A DNA stretch of 64,000 bases from positions 12,970,001 to 13,034,000 of the forward strand of contig NC_071340.1 in NCBI RefSeq assembly GCF_027744825.2. The letters run 5' to 3'. Both the position numbers and the translations under genes were made by a program. The notes under the pieces were generated by a model. It was not told the origin of the DNA. It saw nothing but the letters and a program-made list of their open reading frames with translations, and did not search any database. This document shows positions 62,475-64,000 of the stretch, piece after piece. The DNA is from Synchiropus splendidus (taxonomy: Eukaryota; Chordata; Actinopteri; Syngnathiformes; Callionymidae). The stretch's first letter is position 1; every line of letters starts with the position of its first letter.

Positions 62475-64000
62475 ATTTACCCACCGCTGTCTATGTGATT
62501 GAGCGATGGTAAATCATGTTTCTTTCCAAGATTCCTTCCTGAAAACCTTTGTAGTACAGCACACAGCCCGTCCTCACGCCATAGACGTAGCAGCATCTTT
62601 AATCCGGCAACAAAAGTTTGTTCTTTCTTTCTTGTTTTACAAGGTTATGCTTTCATCAATCAGAGTGGGAAAGAAGTCGAACAAAAATACCTCGGCTGAA
62701 TCAAGTTGCTTTCGAAAAAGAAGACCAGCAGCAGGCAGGAGCTGTTCAAAGACATCTTTCATCTGGTCACCCTGTTTCATTGTTATCACATTAATTCTCT
62801 GTGAATCAGTTGGCGGCTTTTACAAAGGAACAGAAACGAATCAATTACAGTGTGATGTTTTAGTGTCAATTTAAGTTTGAGGTTTGTGAATTTACTGTAT
62901 ATTCAGGCTCAAGTCTTACACAATATTTTTGGCTCCTATTCTTCTGTGAATACGAGTGAGGTAGGATGAAAAGAAAATCAACCTTAAAAAGGAGGCGTTG
63001 TGCTTCCGCTCTCTTGACTTGGAGCTTAAACTTTTCCATAATTTCTCTTCCATCACCCACTTGCATATCCACTCCACTTCCCTTATTCAATTTAACCCAC
63101 CTACTTCCTTCCACAGGAAAATCAGTTTTCACAAATGCACTCATTTGTTGTCTGGTTCCTGAAGTGCTGCAGTTTCACAAATGTCTTTTCAGAGAGAAAA
63201 CAATCCTTGTGTTGGTAACTATTGCTGCTTCACATGTTTTTCAGTTCACTTTACACAGAAACATGAAACTTTATGGCTTTTACTTTTCAGTACAGTCACT
63301 CCCTTTGAAGCAACCTTTGCTCATAAAAAGAGTGATTGGGCCGCTGGATGACTTGAACACAACACCAGAGTGACACCAAGGCAACATTAATGGATTAGCT
63401 TAATTTGAACCACTTTCACAGAGCCAGTCAGATACGAAACAACAGTACACATTTCAGATGGATCAGGGCACTTCTGCGTTTTTCATTTGTCAGGTATTTC
63501 ATATGCCCCCGGATGTTTCAGTGTTCCAGAAAACAGAACATCTGTTTTTTAAGGGCTTCTGTTCTGTCAGGACTTTGTCCTATCTAATGTGGTAGGTACA
63601 GTACCAGAAGTTCTCTGCTGACAAATGTGGGCAAACTCCTTGTTTTGGGTCATTTGCTACTGGCAGTGGGAGAGTCTTTGTTGCCAGGCAAGTTCAAGGC
63701 TAGGATGTACCAGAATGGCATTTAGACACAACCACAGACGAGGGAATTGAGAAGAGGGTCAGCAGATACTTGTACAGGTAGTTGGCTCCACCACTAGGCT
63801 TTGGCAGCATAGACGCAGGAAGGAAGAACAGGCTGCGACTCTCCCTTATTGCCACAACAGAGGAATTCATGACTCCAGTGACAACGAGGAACAGAAGCCT
63901 GACTACAGCGCCATGTAATAGCGGGACCTGTTGCATCAGGGCAAACAGGACTGGGCAGCAAACCAAGACATCAGTACAGCAATGCCCCAGCAAAGGACAG
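62475..64000. other. Unassigned sequence to the window edge
   Basis: Frames of 122 and 135 codons (62,506-62,874, 62,966-63,373) and a 97-codon minus-strand frame (63,700-63,993) show no recognisable domain. The last is hydrophobic and close to the window edge, so part of a longer feature outside cannot be excluded. Confidence 0.35.

Noticed and set aside
63700..63993. Hydrophobic 97-codon minus-strand frame at the window edge
   Set aside because: No motif, no splice or promoter context visible; cannot be judged without sequence beyond the edge.

Overview
This window looks like non-coding, transposon-rich nuclear DNA from a teleost fish. It is AT-rich and full of stop codons, with no operon-like packing. 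It carries spliced genes with GT/AG introns, solo LTRs, hAT and mariner-type miniature elements, LINE 3' ends of teleost type, and long simple repeats. No exon of a host protein gene could be recognised on either strand, and no tRNA, rRNA or CRISPR array was seen. Species assignment is not possible from the sequence alone.

The main object is one large DNA transposon of 12,137 bp at 33,753-45,889. It is bounded by a 7-bp direct repeat (aaatgtc) and by very long terminal inverted repeats: about 1.84 kb on the left (33,753-35,590) and about 2.16 kb on the right (43,733-45,889). The outer 399 bp of the two arms differ by only two substitutions by eye. Inside the left arm a non-coding leader exon feeds a multi-exon plus-strand gene (36,167-38,979). 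Its product carries the cysteine-cluster (CxC) region and the C-terminal region that I recognise from teleost KDZ (Kyakuja-Dileera-Zisupton) transposases, but the catalytic core between them is missing. A second spliced gene of unknown function lies at 41,500-43,576 on the same strand. A degraded LINE 3' end (40,019-40,460) sits between the two genes. The element therefore looks like a non-autonomous but recently mobile KDZ derivative with well-kept ends.

Left flank (1-33,752): mostly unassigned intergenic or intronic sequence. It contains a solo LTR with 5-bp target duplications (3,631-4,128), a LINE 3' end with a GATG-type tail (4,271-4,652), a perfect 28-bp hairpin (14,354-14,418), an LTR-like copy (15,926-16,500), a second solo LTR with target duplications (16,681-17,048), and fragments of hAT, mariner-like and other dispersed repeats.

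Right flank (45,897-64,000): a palindromic dispersed repeat (47,760-48,040), a 550-bp TA-flanked miniature transposon (50,616-51,165), an hAT miniature element with an 8-bp duplication (55,862-56,064), a long (TA)n tract (58,114-58,219), a 24-bp minisatellite of 19 units carrying an E-box/M-box-like core (58,632-59,080), a TA-flanked mariner/Tigger-like element (61,517-61,800) and an hAT miniature element (62,262-62,474). Most open frames longer than 60 codons here are chance frames or lie inside repeats.
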